Shown: positions 23,401 through 29,929 of the stretch, piece after piece | Numbering within the stretch: the first letter of the stretch is position 1 | Layout: every line of letters starts with the position of its first letter | From: Axinella damicornis | Taxonomy: Eukaryota > Porifera > Demospongiae > Axinellida > Axinellidae | Length of the DNA stretch: 64,000 bases | Reading direction: 5' to 3' | Assembly (NCBI GenBank): GCA_963931865.1 | Contig: OZ007505.1 | Span: 10,777,474 to 10,841,473 of the forward strand | Made by a program: the position numbers and the translations under genes | Notes under the pieces: generated by a model | The model's input: only the letters and a program-made list of their open reading frames with translations | Database searches by the model: none | What the model was told of the DNA's origin: nothing

Positions 23401-24483
23401 CCCACCCCCAAGAGCTGTCCATTCAGGGGCAGCCCCTTCCGCATGAAATCCATCCGCAATTCTATCCCCAGATGCAAGGCCAACCCAACCATCATGAAAT
23501 ACTTCTGCAGAACCAACTACCTCCCCATGAGATGCAGATTCAAGGACATCCACTTCACCATGATGTCCAACCCTTTGTCCTGGTAAAATTTAAGCCTGTA
23601 GTATGACTGTATTATTTGGGCACTAGGAGTACTCATGGCACACCTAAATTCTACACACCTTTGTATACTTACATGTGAGGCCTGTGAGTTCATATTGCGC
23701 TCAACATGCCCTTGGGATATTGTGCTGTCCACTGCTAAAGTATGTGATCCTGCTGATGACTTCTGACAGTGACAGTGTTCTTTACCTTTTGCATCTAGGG
23801 TGGCCAAATGGTACCAACACAGGGATTTGGGGAGTATCCACACAGTGCTGCCAGCTTTGGACACATTCAGGATCCACGACACCAGAAGCTGGTAGTAGAG
23901 CAACAGAGAGCTGCAAGTGGTGGTACACCTATACAGTCCCCCTCACATTCCTCAAAACATGTAAGTTGTTTACTTTGGTTATTTTGCTCTTTACCTATAG
24001 TCTCCATAAGCACATGGTTAAAACCTTAATGTATTGATGGGCAGTACACATGTCTGTGTACATACGTTTTTGTTGGTAGTACAAATGGCTATATCAATAC
24101 ATGAGAGGTCGAAGGAGCAAATCACTCAATGATGGCACTGGTGAGGTGGAGCCAAGTTGAGGAGCGGAGCCATGTGACTGCTCGTGCGCACAAGTCACTC
24201 AAGCGCCTTGTTGTCAGCGTTAGTATCTGCCTTGTCGTACTCTGTTATTTCGTTGAAAAGCACCTCCGACTCATAGGTTGTTTTGTTGAAAACTGACCTC
24301 TATCATGGTTACCGTGCTATACTCTAAATCGGTTAGACACTGAGATCATGTGTGTACTTTACGTTCTCCTTTTCCTATACTCAGGAAAGTGCTGCTGCTA
24401 GTCAGTCCGGGTTGGGGAGTTCCCCTACTGAAAGTCCGATGCATCTACCATCAAGAGATCGACGCTACACTTCAAAAAAGTGA
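4023..24483 (+). CDS. GPS2: GPS2-like (G protein pathway suppressor 2) gene, multi-exon
   Basis: Predicted exons: 4416-4582, 6828-6955, 7268-7331, 21374-21523, 22545-22664, 23166-23256, 23348-23582, 23799-23960 and 24385-24483 (stop). All have AG/GT borders, and phases agree within each exon block. A tentative first exon is 4023-4059 (phase compatible). The joined coiled coil reads ...VAKQ/IEVLQ...QKHKLFQQLK.VLHEE, matching the GPS2 segment EEKHQLFLQLKKVLHEE. The C-terminal exons are rich in Gln, Pro, His, Met and Tyr, like the GPS2 tail, and end in RRYTSKK. GPS2 is a nuclear subunit of the NCoR/SMRT-HDAC3 corepressor that binds through this coiled coil. Exon 7331 ends in phase 0 but exon 21374 needs phase 1, so at least one exon in the 14-kb intron is missed or the model is off there. 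The N-terminus is uncertain. Confidence 0.72.
5100..5380 (+). repeat. Fragment homologous to the interior of the 17096-17742 hAT element
   Basis: Bases about 5160-5260 and 5280-5370 resemble 17405-17580 in the same order, including CTTGTATCTCCAC.ACCAAGGT, a following GT splice-donor-like site, GTAGTCAGAATCTTTGT and TTTACGCG.CACAATTTTTCCCTACCAGG. The conserved ATG-led stretch ending at the donor (5181-5226) may be the 5' exon of a lost transposase. It lies in the first GPS2-like intron. Confidence 0.55.
5668..6335. repeat. Minisatellite, about 45-54 bp units
   Basis: About 14 units alternate between a 45-bp form (GAGAGTGAGGTCCCAGTAGC...) and a longer form with TTTCCTGGTGAGGAGAGAGTGAA. Because the unit is a multiple of three, long open frames appear on both strands: on + a repeated EVPVAVWEREF, on - a repeated LSHTATGTS. 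I regard these frames as products of periodicity, not genes. The array lies in the first GPS2-like intron. Confidence 0.85.
6639..6657. repeat. Poly-G tract (19 G)
   Basis: An uninterrupted G run inside the first GPS2-like intron. Its length is likely polymorphic or error-prone in assembly. Confidence 0.9.
7332..8524. other. Start of the giant GPS2-like intron, no gene recognised
   Basis: It holds a short hairpin at about 7594-7621 (CTTTGTTCGCT and its inverse), a tandem CATTTGGGTATATACAA pair at about 8358-8391, and otherwise unremarkable DNA. A 73-residue frame on - (7785-7564) resembles no family I know. Confidence 0.4.
8529..8993. repeat. Dispersed repeat with 30-bp minisatellite tail, copy 1
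   Basis: A unique-looking 5' part (GTGGGGC.GGACTAGAC, GAATGTTCGAGAACAT, CTGGAATCTTCCAGAACAGCTG) is followed from about 8735 by some eight to nine degenerate units of CAATCGGGGAGCAGCAGCTGA plus AGCGGACG (about 30 bp). The same head and array recur at 21640-22108 in the same orientation and in the same intron. Confidence 0.8.
9437..10089. mobile_element. TA-flanked MITE (CCGTATAGCGGGA ends)
   Basis: It starts CCGTATAGCGGGATATTTTCGTA and ends with its inverse TACGAAAATTTCCCGCTATACGG, flanked by TA on both sides, which suggests a Tc1/mariner-type MITE. It interrupts an arm of the larger 9249-13636 element; the arm reads continuously when this segment is skipped. It contains a perfect 34-bp palindrome (9560-9593) and a 29-bp hairpin (9754-9782). 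Confidence 0.75.
9560..9593. repeat. Perfect 34-bp palindrome
   Basis: GATAATAGAATACTCAC is followed directly by its exact reverse complement with no spacer. It lies inside the 9437-10089 MITE. Confidence 0.95.
10518..10577. repeat. 20-bp tandem repeat, three copies
   Basis: TACACAATTATCACAATTGT is repeated three times without change, just downstream (in gene sense) of the minus-strand hAT pseudogene. Confidence 0.9.
10640..11710 (-). pseudogene. hAT-family transposase pseudogene
   Basis: The clearest part is the C-terminal dimerisation domain at 10904-10647, reading WWKDNAHRYPRLARSVAREV then IPATSTPSERIFSTAG, a hallmark of hAT transposases. Upstream on the same strand (11690-11350) broken frames give HCLQLSLKAGL, KLVGHFRHTV and KLIQDCETR followed by a stop where Trp is usual, then a frameshift into LERLIEMRWPI. 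These correspond to the conserved hAT catalytic-region blocks. Stops and frameshifts show it is dead. It lies between the inverted arms at 9249-10305 and 13285-13636. Confidence 0.85.
12020..12136. repeat. 117-bp hairpin repeat
   Basis: GTTAAATCACCC at the left pairs with GGGTGATTTAAC at the right, and most of the 50-bp arms (GGGATGTTG, GGTTTATAAGCC, CGAGGGCGC) are complementary around a GTAGC loop. It abuts the 12142-13225 element. Confidence 0.8.
12386..13006 (+). CDS. DUF3504/Crypton-like domain ORF, truncated
   Basis: Residues about 20-60 read VPMDLLENADTAVLGKWLS then ETRKQDGGRYPPKSV, resembling the start of the DUF3504 domain of ZMYM/QRICH1-type proteins, which derive from Crypton tyrosine recombinases. 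The usual following blocks and the recombinase RHRY residues are absent. After residue 75 the protein turns Pro/Gln/Thr-rich and contains an internal duplication of TIYNGPALP.PYS.PP (12633-12680 and 12852-12902). The alternate frame upstream hints that the N-terminal part was lost. It is probably a decayed or domesticated mobile ORF. Confidence 0.45.
   Translation: MSKECHEQFRLGSGPSRATKVPMDLLENADTAVLGKWLSLYVVETRKQDGGRYPPKSVCMLLTDFFVIICALLSRALSQLLGTIYNGPALPQPYSAPPVLRQYERTTLGQQQAVSRILSSTEGTTFQKPLSLQTTSRVIPAQPPHVPQMKFSSCIVTIYNGPALPPPYSVPPPLALPSSSELDLTDVDFDEFNLFMVAFLPFYYIC
13074..13150. repeat. Tandem repeat, three units of about 25 bp
   Basis: Three copies of a CTTCACACCTGATATAG-type unit follow the DUF3504-like ORF. 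Confidence 0.85.
13937..14262. mobile_element. hAT MITE with perfect 8-bp target duplication
   Basis: It begins TAGGGGTGGGCAATATATCG and ends ATATCGCCCACCCCTA. The flanks are attatgcc at 13929-13936 and 14263-14270, an exact 8-bp duplication diagnostic of hAT-type insertion. The interior is AT-rich, made of ATCGTGATA-type words, and non-coding. Confidence 0.93.
14404..14442. repeat. Poly-C tract (39 C)
   Basis: A single uninterrupted homopolymer. It generates poly-Gly frames on the minus strand that are not genes. Confidence 0.95.
14592..14897 (+). CDS. Hypothetical 101-aa ORF
   Basis: An ATG in good context (GCGAAATGGCC) opens a hydrophilic frame with a Lys-rich N-terminal third (LPKKKQNSLIKTL) and an acidic/hydrophobic C-terminal third. 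No domain is recognised. It sits between a hAT MITE and a 9-bp-TSD MITE inside the GPS2-like intron. It may be the first exon of a mobile or orphan gene, or chance. Confidence 0.25.
   Translation: MADVEPEDCQSEKDRVLPKKKQNSLIKTLAGADRAKLMEVVRKVMNSGHQLKCFPERQAFGKCQCVETGAMEAFILALFDEYLEVASLTEGTGKVIKFTSG
14989..15564. mobile_element. MULE-like MITE, family TAGCCTCGTTCCCAGGC, full copy
   Basis: The 5' end TAGCCTCGTTCCCAGGCC and 3' end GGCCTGGGAACGAGGCTA are the tips of about 95-bp inverted repeats (14989-15083 and 15469-15564). The flanks are gcttacccc at 14980-14988 and 15565-15573, a perfect 9-bp target duplication. The centre is non-coding. This is the reference copy for many shorter relatives in the window. 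Confidence 0.93.
15664..15760. repeat. GAGCGCCCACC-family inverted repeat
   Basis: GGGTGGACGCTCTTTCG and CGAAAGAGCGCCCACC flank GTTTCCGCATTCA, and a second, diverged half-copy with TTTCCGCATTCA follows. Confidence 0.7.
15890..16300 (-). pseudogene. Pogo/Tigger-like DDE transposase C-terminal fragment
   Basis: The 136-residue frame reads QPMDKCINRPFKQRMR, then WQDVVNWVSFAW, then VCGISNGLDGSEDDM, then an Asp/Glu/Ser-rich tail. These blocks match the C-terminal part of Pogo/Tigger/jerky-type (CENP-B-related) transposases, where a third catalytic Asp and an NKPFK motif are followed by FxxCGISNALDGSED. The upstream DDE core is not found in the neighbouring DNA. A second copy of its first 15 codons lies at about 19205-19270. 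Confidence 0.7.
16349..16606 (-). other. Open frame of unknown nature, 85 aa
   Basis: The frame begins MDMSIFEASVKQQVNEKEV and is of plausible protein composition, but no domain is recognised. It lies just upstream (in minus sense) of the Pogo-like fragment and may be decayed TE sequence. Confidence 0.2.
17096..17742. mobile_element. hAT element, non-autonomous, perfect 8-bp target duplication
   Basis: It starts TAGGCCTGAGCGATAGTA and ends TACACTATCGCCCAGGCCTA. ctatgcag flanks it at 17088-17095 and 17743-17750. Subterminal ACTATCGTGATAGTATTCAC words repeat at both ends. The interior (17280-17580) resembles 5160-5370 and holds what may be the first exon of a lost transposase with a GT donor after CCACTACCAAG. 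Confidence 0.93.
17857..18065. mobile_element. TAGCCTCGTTCCCAGGC-family MITE, degenerate copy
   Basis: It begins TAGCCTCATTCCCTGGCC and ends ACTGCAAGCGATCAAAAAACTGGGAACGAGGCTA in spaced form, with the CTGCAAGCGA word shared with the 14989 copy. The flanks do not match, so it may be chimeric or old. Confidence 0.65.
18066..19110. other. Intron interior, nothing recognised
   Basis: No repeat boundary or protein motif is supported. Frames of up to 109 codons on both strands lack family similarity. Confidence 0.35.
19114..19145. repeat. Solo end of the TAGCCTCGTTCCCAGGC family
   Basis: TAGCCTCGTTCTCAGGCC lies at this site, with TTTTGTCGC shortly after as in the 14989 copy. No partner end is present nearby. 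Confidence 0.5.
19268..19603 (+). CDS. HIRAN-like domain ORF
   Basis: From the ATG at 19268 the 111-codon frame reads SFRVESTVRGHHVYKNIWTP, then GEELQTAREMDNDHDTFAV, then NTVGHMPREISRISWYFLER. The order of RGxHVY, xHDxFAV and VGHxP resembles HIRAN-type domains common in cnidarian and sponge proteins, where HIRAN binds DNA ends in HLTF-like proteins. It stops abruptly at TAG. The ATG and about 40 upstream bases are shared with 16262-16315, on the antisense side of the Pogo-like fragment, so it is probably mobile-element associated. Confidence 0.5.
   Translation: MAARSFRVESTVRGHHVYKNIWTPAIGEELQTAREMDNDHDTFAVSVTKNGNTVGHMPREISRISWYFLERHNRITCVITDKRQFSTVPGKDLRSRVSSSSRASHNTYIGS
19800..19916. repeat. 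GAGCGCCCACC-family repeat cluster
   Basis: GGGTGGGCGCTC occurs at about 19800 and 19858, followed by a tandem TGGGCGCTCTTTGCGGAC pair, ending in GACTTTCGCGAGAG. It carries the same words as the 2.4-2.9 kb and 15.7 kb members. Confidence 0.7.
20019..20620 (-). pseudogene. Spliced gene fragment of unknown family (probably TE-derived)
   Basis: On minus, frames at 20542-20285 (LCTNCKTLYQNLQAIKKRV..., Lys-rich) and 20291-20103 (EAWKRDVMDRKEFFEDQL) are joined by a frameshift. A donor-like A/GTAAGC near 20133 is followed, about 60 bp on, by a strong acceptor TTTTATTTTCATGCAG and a 48-bp exon (20066-20019) reading KHPNMKTGGAALHLAL, which looks ankyrin-like, then a GTAAGG donor. The pattern of CxxC, helix and WKxD...F...Q resembles large uncharacterised sponge/cnidarian mobile ORFs. 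I cannot name the family. Confidence 0.35.
20621..21373. other. Intron interior upstream of the GPS2-like C-terminal exons
   Basis: No motif is supported apart from possible continuation of the minus-strand fragment to about 20700. Confidence 0.35.
21640..22108. repeat. Dispersed repeat with 30-bp minisatellite tail, copy 2
   Basis: It has the same head (GTGGGGCGGGACTAGACC, GAATGTTCGAGAACAT, GGAATCTTCCAGAACAGCTG) and the same 30-bp unit array as 8529-8993, about 13.1 kb apart and in the same orientation. Here it lies between two GPS2-like coding exons. Confidence 0.8.
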
Positions 24484-24580
24484 ACTTTCTCTGCTTCTTA
24501 CAGCCCCCGACACCACAGTGCTAACTTTGGCTGAGTAACAATATTTCCATGTCATCATGTCTTGTTCGCTGTTTTTGATT

Positions 24581-24586
24581 ATTAAA
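24581..24586 (+). terminator. Candidate poly(A) signal ATTAAA for the GPS2-like gene
   Basis: ATTAAA lies 98 bases after the TGA at 24481-24483, following a T-rich stretch. It is the common variant hexamer. Confidence 0.45.
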
Positions 24587-25071
24587 GTCTGTATTCATGA
24601 TAATATTGACCTTGTAGCATACCGTAATTATGGAGGATGTGTATCAATTTACCGAGTATAATGCAACACCAGGAATAGGCATGCGCAGTGTCTGCCTTGC
24701 ACACATGCTTGCAATCGTGTGGTTTCATGGGAAGTAAAAGAAATGACATTGATATCCGTCCAGCAGGAAGTACAGTCATACTTTAAGTATAGGTAACAGA
24801 CACACACGTGCATTCAGCACTGGCCCTGGTACCCTAACTCATCACCCTACTTCCTGCTGGACCAATAACCACTGTATATTGGTAATTTGGGAGAATTAAC
24901 ATCTGTTGAGTGCTTCAGGTGTGAATTGAATGCAATCACTCACCCTACTTATAACACTCGTAGCAAGTGAACATATCATCATATATCATATCTTGATTTG
25001 TGTGAAGAAAGGACATTCAGTATTTATTACAAGGATAGTAACTGTACTCAGTCAATAGCAAGTCGAATCGT

Positions 25072-26100
25072 TTGCCACAATGCCCCGAACTTCGCAGGCA
25101 GCCAAGCTCCCAAGGCCGGACCCCTGTGAGGCTCACTAGTGGAGCCAAAACTTTGGAACTGGCAGAAAGTCCCTCAAGGTGTGAAGTCCAAGCTCCGGGT
25201 AAGATGCCCGCCAACCGCAGGGAGAAAGCAAAGCCACCAGCTGCCACGCCGGTCCTCATTGATGCGGACGAGGAGTCTAGCCCTGAGTGTGTACAGGCCT
25301 GCCCCATATGCTGCGATATTATCGTTGAAGCGAGTGAGACGTTCGAAGGCCAGGAGTCTCTTCTGTGTGAGGGCACCTGTGAAATGGCTCCATAGATGGT
25401 GTGCAGGTGTACACAAGGAAAATTACCGAGACCTAGCTTCAAGTGATAAGCCGTTTGTCTGTCCCACGTGCTCTCTATCTGAACACGTTACTGGAGACAG
25501 TGGAATACCTCAAGGAGGAGGTCAAACAGTTGAAGGAGGAGAAGCTTGCCACACCACGGCTGTCTTCTGCAAAGAACTCTGACGCTGCTAACAAGGTCCC
25601 TCATGAAGCGCCAATTGAATCCTCGCCAGCTGCTCAGGTGAAGGAGGGTGAGGAACCATGGCATACTGTCACCAGGAAAGACAAGTGAGGAAGGACAATA
25701 GTAACAAGAATGGGAAGCAAAAGAGCAGTGGCCAGCCTATAGTATAACTACCAAAGGAACAGGAGTCATAGTGCACCAGTCCAAGGTCAGAGTACCTCAA
25801 CCTCAGGTTCTCAACAACGTATAAAGGTATCTGGTGTCTGCAGAATTTGGGGCACTTTGAGAAGTTGTACACAAGGTACTGTCAAAAATGTTCTCAAAAG
25901 ATTTACGTACCACTGTGTGTGATAAGGTTGAGATTAGGAGGAAGTACAAGTCTAGCAAAAATGGTAATCGGTTGTGGTTCATTCTGTGTGCTCCTGAAAA
26001 CATCCTTTGTACGCTTGAGTCTGAATGGGAAAGTGTTCAAAATCAGACAAATTGGAAGCTTGAAGAATGTACACAACCACTACCTTTTTTAGACAAACAG
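25072..26100 (+). pseudogene. LINE A ORF1 remnant (PHD-like finger, coiled coil)
   Basis: Frames broken by shifts and stops give CPICCDII, then LLCEGTC, then HRWCAGVHKENY and FVCPTCSL, a Cys/His pattern like the PHD-type finger of CR1-clade ORF1. LKEEVKQLKEEK and a block ending in QTNWKLE follow, both paralleled in the LINE B ORF1. It is clearly dead. Confidence 0.75.
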
Positions 26101-26993
26101 TCCTAACTTGCAATCGTACCGTGTTGGGTGAAAGCTCAAACTCAATATTGGCTGCAGGTAGAGACAATCTGACTGTCATGTATTTCAATGCTCGTAGTCT
26201 TGTTCCAAAACTAGATGAACTTTCCTTACTTGTTGATGCACACAATCCTGATGTCATCTCCATTGTTGAATCCTGGCTTTGTGCAGACATCCCAGACAAT
26301 GAGATTTGTATCCTGGGTTACCAGCTGTTACGTCGAGACCGTAATAGGCATGGAGGAGGTGTTCTAATGTACATTAAGAATCACCTCAAAGTAGACGTGT
26401 TGCCTTTTCATCATTTCAATGACCTGGAGATTTTACCTATAGTGGTAATTACATCACCTGAATTTTAAAATTTGTATCACAGCTTTTTATCGTCCCCCAA
26501 GTTCACCAGCTTCTATTTTTGACTCACTTTCAAATTTTTTAGGTTTTGTAAACATCTCACAGTTTTCACATTTTGTACTTCTAGGTGATTTTAATGTAAA
26601 CATGAATAATTCTATTCATCCTTTGTTTCATAAAGTTTGTAACATAACAGGTTTATCACAGGTTGTAACAGGTCATACTCATGTCTCTCCAAATGGCAAC
26701 ACTACCCTTATTGACTTGGTTCTCACCTCATCTCCTTCGCAAGTTTTGGACTGTTCTGTCATTCCCCCTCTGGCCACGTCAGACCACAATGGCCTGCATC
26801 TGAATATCAGCTGGAAAGCTCCCCTTCCACAACAACAATCTCATGTGCGTAGACGAACAGTGTGGCGATATGCACATGCTGACTTTGGAAAAGCCTCTGC
26901 AATGATTAATGATACTGACTGGGATGCTTTGATTTCTGAAGACATTGACCAATATTGCTCCGACTGGCAAAATACTTTCATGTCTATCATGGA
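26100..26993 (+). pseudogene. LINE A ORF2, endonuclease (EEP) part
   Basis: MYFNARSLVPKLDEL, SIVESWLCADIPD and RDRNRHGGGVLMYI are in one frame to 26468. After a frameshift, AFYRPPSSPAS, FVLLGDFNVN, TLIDLVL and TSDHNGLHL follow. These are the ordered motifs of an apurinic-like endonuclease. The frame is cut at about 26993 by LINE B. Confidence 0.85.
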
Positions 26994-27100
26994 TTTTTTG
27001 TTTTTTTGTTTTTTTGTTTATAAAAGTTTATGCAATAAGTGCATAGGATACACAATAGCAAGTGAAAGCTAATATAAAGTGTACCCAGAAGATAAGATTA

Positions 27101-29905
27101 TTACAGTACAAGTTTGCTCTTAAATAAAAACAATGATTGAGCTGATACAGTAGACCAGGGCAGGGAATTCCACATGGATATAGCATGAGGTACAAAAGAG
27201 TACTGGAAAGAGTTAGTGTAAGCATGAGGTTGATGGAATTGGAGAGGGTGGCTTGTACGCTGACTATAGTTTGCTCGGGGGACCAAAATACCAGAAGGGA
27301 AGGAACACAAATTATAAACAATTTTGTATAACGTACACAGTTTTAGGTGTAACCGGCGGGTAGCTAGGGAGGGAATACCTGTCAGCTCGAGGAGCTCCTG
27401 ATAGCCCAGATCCCATCTTCTGGTTGCAATTTTGCATGCAAATTTTTGAATGTCCTCTAGCTTGTTTCGGTTTTTCTGGGTATGAGGGTCCCAAACTTCA
27501 GAGGCATATTCCATGTGAGGGCGAACAAGGGATTGATAAAGCTGCACCAACGTTGTACTATCAGTGTTGCCATAAAACCGTCTATATAGCAAGCCCAGGA
27601 TCCTTTTAGCTTTTGAGCATGTGGACTCGATGTGAGGTGACCATGACATGTCTGATGACAGTAACAACCCAAGGTATTTGAAGTGCTGAACTTGCTCGAT
27701 ATCACAGCCATTTAAAGTCAGAGTAGGGGGTGTTGATGACTGACTTTTTCTTGACACTAGCATGCACTTGCACTTTGCATGATTGAAAGTTAAATAGTTA
27801 GCAGACACCCACTCTGCAACAGTGTCAATGTCTCTTTGCAAGGTGTGAAAATCACACTGCTTGGCAATTGGACGAAACAGAAGTAAGTCATCAGCATACA
27901 TCACCATCCGGGTGCCATCAGAGATCGAGACATTTGCTAGGCTGTTGATGTATATTAGAAATAAAAGGGGACCGAGCACGGATCCCTGTGGCACCCCAGA
28001 GAGTACTGGTGAGTCCCGAGATGTTTCACCACTGACTACTACCTTCTGACATCTGCAAGTTAGGTAGTTAGATATCCAATGCAATACATGACTGTCAAGG
28101 CTCAGCTGTTGCAGTTTGCTCATCAGTTCTTTGTGGGGTACAGAGTCAAAGGCCTTTTTCAGATCAAAAAATACCGCACTGACTTCTTTTCTCTGTTCAA
28201 GAGCTGTGAGCCATTCATGGGTAGTAGACAAAAGTGCAGTTGTGGTTGACTTTCCTGTCTGAAAACCCCATTGTGCGTTGGATAGTGGGTGGTACAATTC
28301 CAGGTGCGTAGCAACTAGAGAGTAGATGTGGCGTTCTAGTAACTTGCTCAGTATACTCAGAAGAGATATTGGCCGATAGTTATTAGGAGTGGTGGCTACA
28401 GGTGATTTTGGAACAGGGACAATCAAGGATTGTTTCCAAGCAACAGGAAGCTGTCCAGAGCACAGGGATAAGTTAAACAGCTTAGTGACAGATGGAGCTA
28501 TACTCCGGGCAGTATGCTTCAGCATCCGCGCTGATATCTCGTCAGGGCCATTAGCTTTGGAAGTGTCTACAGCACGTAAGAGGCCAAGTACTTGTTGTTC
28601 TTTGCAGAGAATGTTCTCAGGACAAGCATGGTCTGGTTTGAGGGTATTGGAATCAGCATGAGTTAGAGGAGGCTGGGATGAGTTAAAACAACTGACAAAG
28701 AAAGAGTTCAGCATTTCAGCTTTGTCAGCACCAGATTGGGCAACAGTATCACCATGGGAAAGAGTAGGAATTGCACTGTGGTGTTTGTTTAAGTATTTCA
28801 CAGCCTTCCAAAACTTTTTAGGGTTCCTGGGATTCAGGTTTCTGAAGAAGGTTGCCTTGGCTTTGCGAAGTTGTGAGATCACTTTATTCCGCACACGCTT
28901 GTATTTGACATGGTTTCCTGATTTTTTAGCCCGCTTGTACAAGTAATTTCTTCTCCTCATTGACTGCAACAGGTGTTTGTTCAACCATGGCAGATTATGG
29001 CGACGAGGTAAGGTTTGCTTAGGTACACACATGTTCATTATCTCCAGAAAGCGATGCTGCCACTCGTGCCAGGAAGTGTTGACATCATCAGTGACCAGTG
29101 AGTTCCAGTCAGTTGAGTCGATCAGGTCACATGCCCTAGACCAGTCAGCATTGGAGTAGTTCCAGACAGTTCGTTGGAAGGAACGGGTGGTCTGAGCAGA
29201 GGTCCTCCAGTAGGTCTTAACCTGCAGTCCTAAGTGATCTGAATTGGAAAGAGGGGGGATAGTTGAGCAAGATTGTAGCAGAGATGGTGATGACATGAGT
29301 ACAAGATCAATCAAAGAAGTGTGTCCATTAGGAGACACGTGGGTATGGTCTGTTACAACTTGCGATAAGCAAAAGGTATTAATGATGTTGGACAACCTAG
29401 AAAACGATGGATGCAAAGTGTTGACAAAATTTACATTAAAATCTCCTAACAAAATAAAATTAGAAAACTGAGTGATATCTAAAACTTCCAAAAACGTACA
29501 AAGATTATCAAAAACTTCTGGAGGTGAACTGGGAGGACGGTAAAAAAGTGATATGCAAACCTTACAACAACCATTATGTACAGTAACAGTGAAAAGTTCT
29601 AGGTTGTCATGAACAATGTGTGACACCTTCACAATATAATCGTCCAGGATGTACATGATAATGCCACCACCGTGTCTGTTCCTATCCAGCCGAAACGTCT
29701 GGTACCCTTGTATAGCAATTTCAACATCATTTATGTCAGGACAAAGCCAGGATTCTACTATGCATATAACATCTGGACATTCAGTCTCAGCTATTGTACA
29801 CAGCTCATCATGCTTTGGGACAAGACTTCTAGCATTAAAGTAAATTATGTGTAACTGATTATAATTAGGGTTACAGTTAGGGTTGTAAGAGCTTACGCCC
29901 TCCAA
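27101..29905 (-). CDS. LINE B ORF2: endonuclease-reverse transcriptase, 934 aa
   Basis: This encodes the enzyme for target-primed reverse transcription. The N-terminal EEP endonuclease (residues about 20-230) shows YFNARSLVPK, VESWLCPD, RNRHGGGIIMY, ILLGDFNVN and SDHLGLQV. The RT (about 470-760) shows NNYRPISLLSILSK, QWGFQTGKST, FFDLKKAFDSVPH, SGVPQGSVLGPLLF and MYADDLLLF (about residue 669), then KYLGLLLSSDMSW. A C-terminal thumb/connection reaches a normal-looking end. Length and order fit CR1-clade LINEs, and no stop or frameshift is seen. It starts 24 bases after the ORF1 stop, so it may depend on reinitiation. Confidence 0.93.
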   Translation of the reverse strand: MEGVSSYNPNCNPNYNQLHIIYFNARSLVPKHDELCTIAETECPDVICIVESWLCPDINDVEIAIQGYQTFRLDRNRHGGGIIMYILDDYIVKVSHIVHDNLELFTVTVHNGCCKVCISLFYRPPSSPPEVFDNLCTFLEVLDITQFSNFILLGDFNVNFVNTLHPSFSRLSNIINTFCLSQVVTDHTHVSPNGHTSLIDLVLMSSPSLLQSCSTIPPLSNSDHLGLQVKTYWRTSAQTTRSFQRTVWNYSNADWSRACDLIDSTDWNSLVTDDVNTSWHEWQHRFLEIMNMCVPKQTLPRRHNLPWLNKHLLQSMRRRNYLYKRAKKSGNHVKYKRVRNKVISQLRKAKATFFRNLNPRNPKKFWKAVKYLNKHHSAIPTLSHGDTVAQSGADKAEMLNSFFVSCFNSSQPPLTHADSNTLKPDHACPENILCKEQQVLGLLRAVDTSKANGPDEISARMLKHTARSIAPSVTKLFNLSLCSGQLPVAWKQSLIVPVPKSPVATTPNNYRPISLLSILSKLLERHIYSLVATHLELYHPLSNAQWGFQTGKSTTTALLSTTHEWLTALEQRKEVSAVFFDLKKAFDSVPHKELMSKLQQLSLDSHVLHWISNYLTCRCQKVVVSGETSRDSPVLSGVPQGSVLGPLLFLIYINSLANVSISDGTRMVMYADDLLLFRPIAKQCDFHTLQRDIDTVAEWVSANYLTFNHAKCKCMLVSRKSQSSTPPTLTLNGCDIEQVQHFKYLGLLLSSDMSWSPHIESTCSKAKRILGLLYRRFYGNTDSTTLVQLYQSLVRPHMEYASEVWDPHTQKNRNKLEDIQKFACKIATRRWDLGYQELLELTGIPSLATRRLHLKLCTLYKIVYNLCSFPSGILVPRANYSQRTSHPLQFHQPHAYTNSFQYSFVPHAISMWNSLPWSTVSAQSLFLFKSKLVL

Positions 29906-29929
29906 TGTGCAGCTTGGGTTTCTTTCTAG

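Noticed and set aside
24640..24866. Small transposon bounded by TCCAGCAGGAAGTA and TACTTCCTGCTGGA
   Set aside because: The inverted pair is only about 14 bp and lacks a target duplication. The evidence is too thin.
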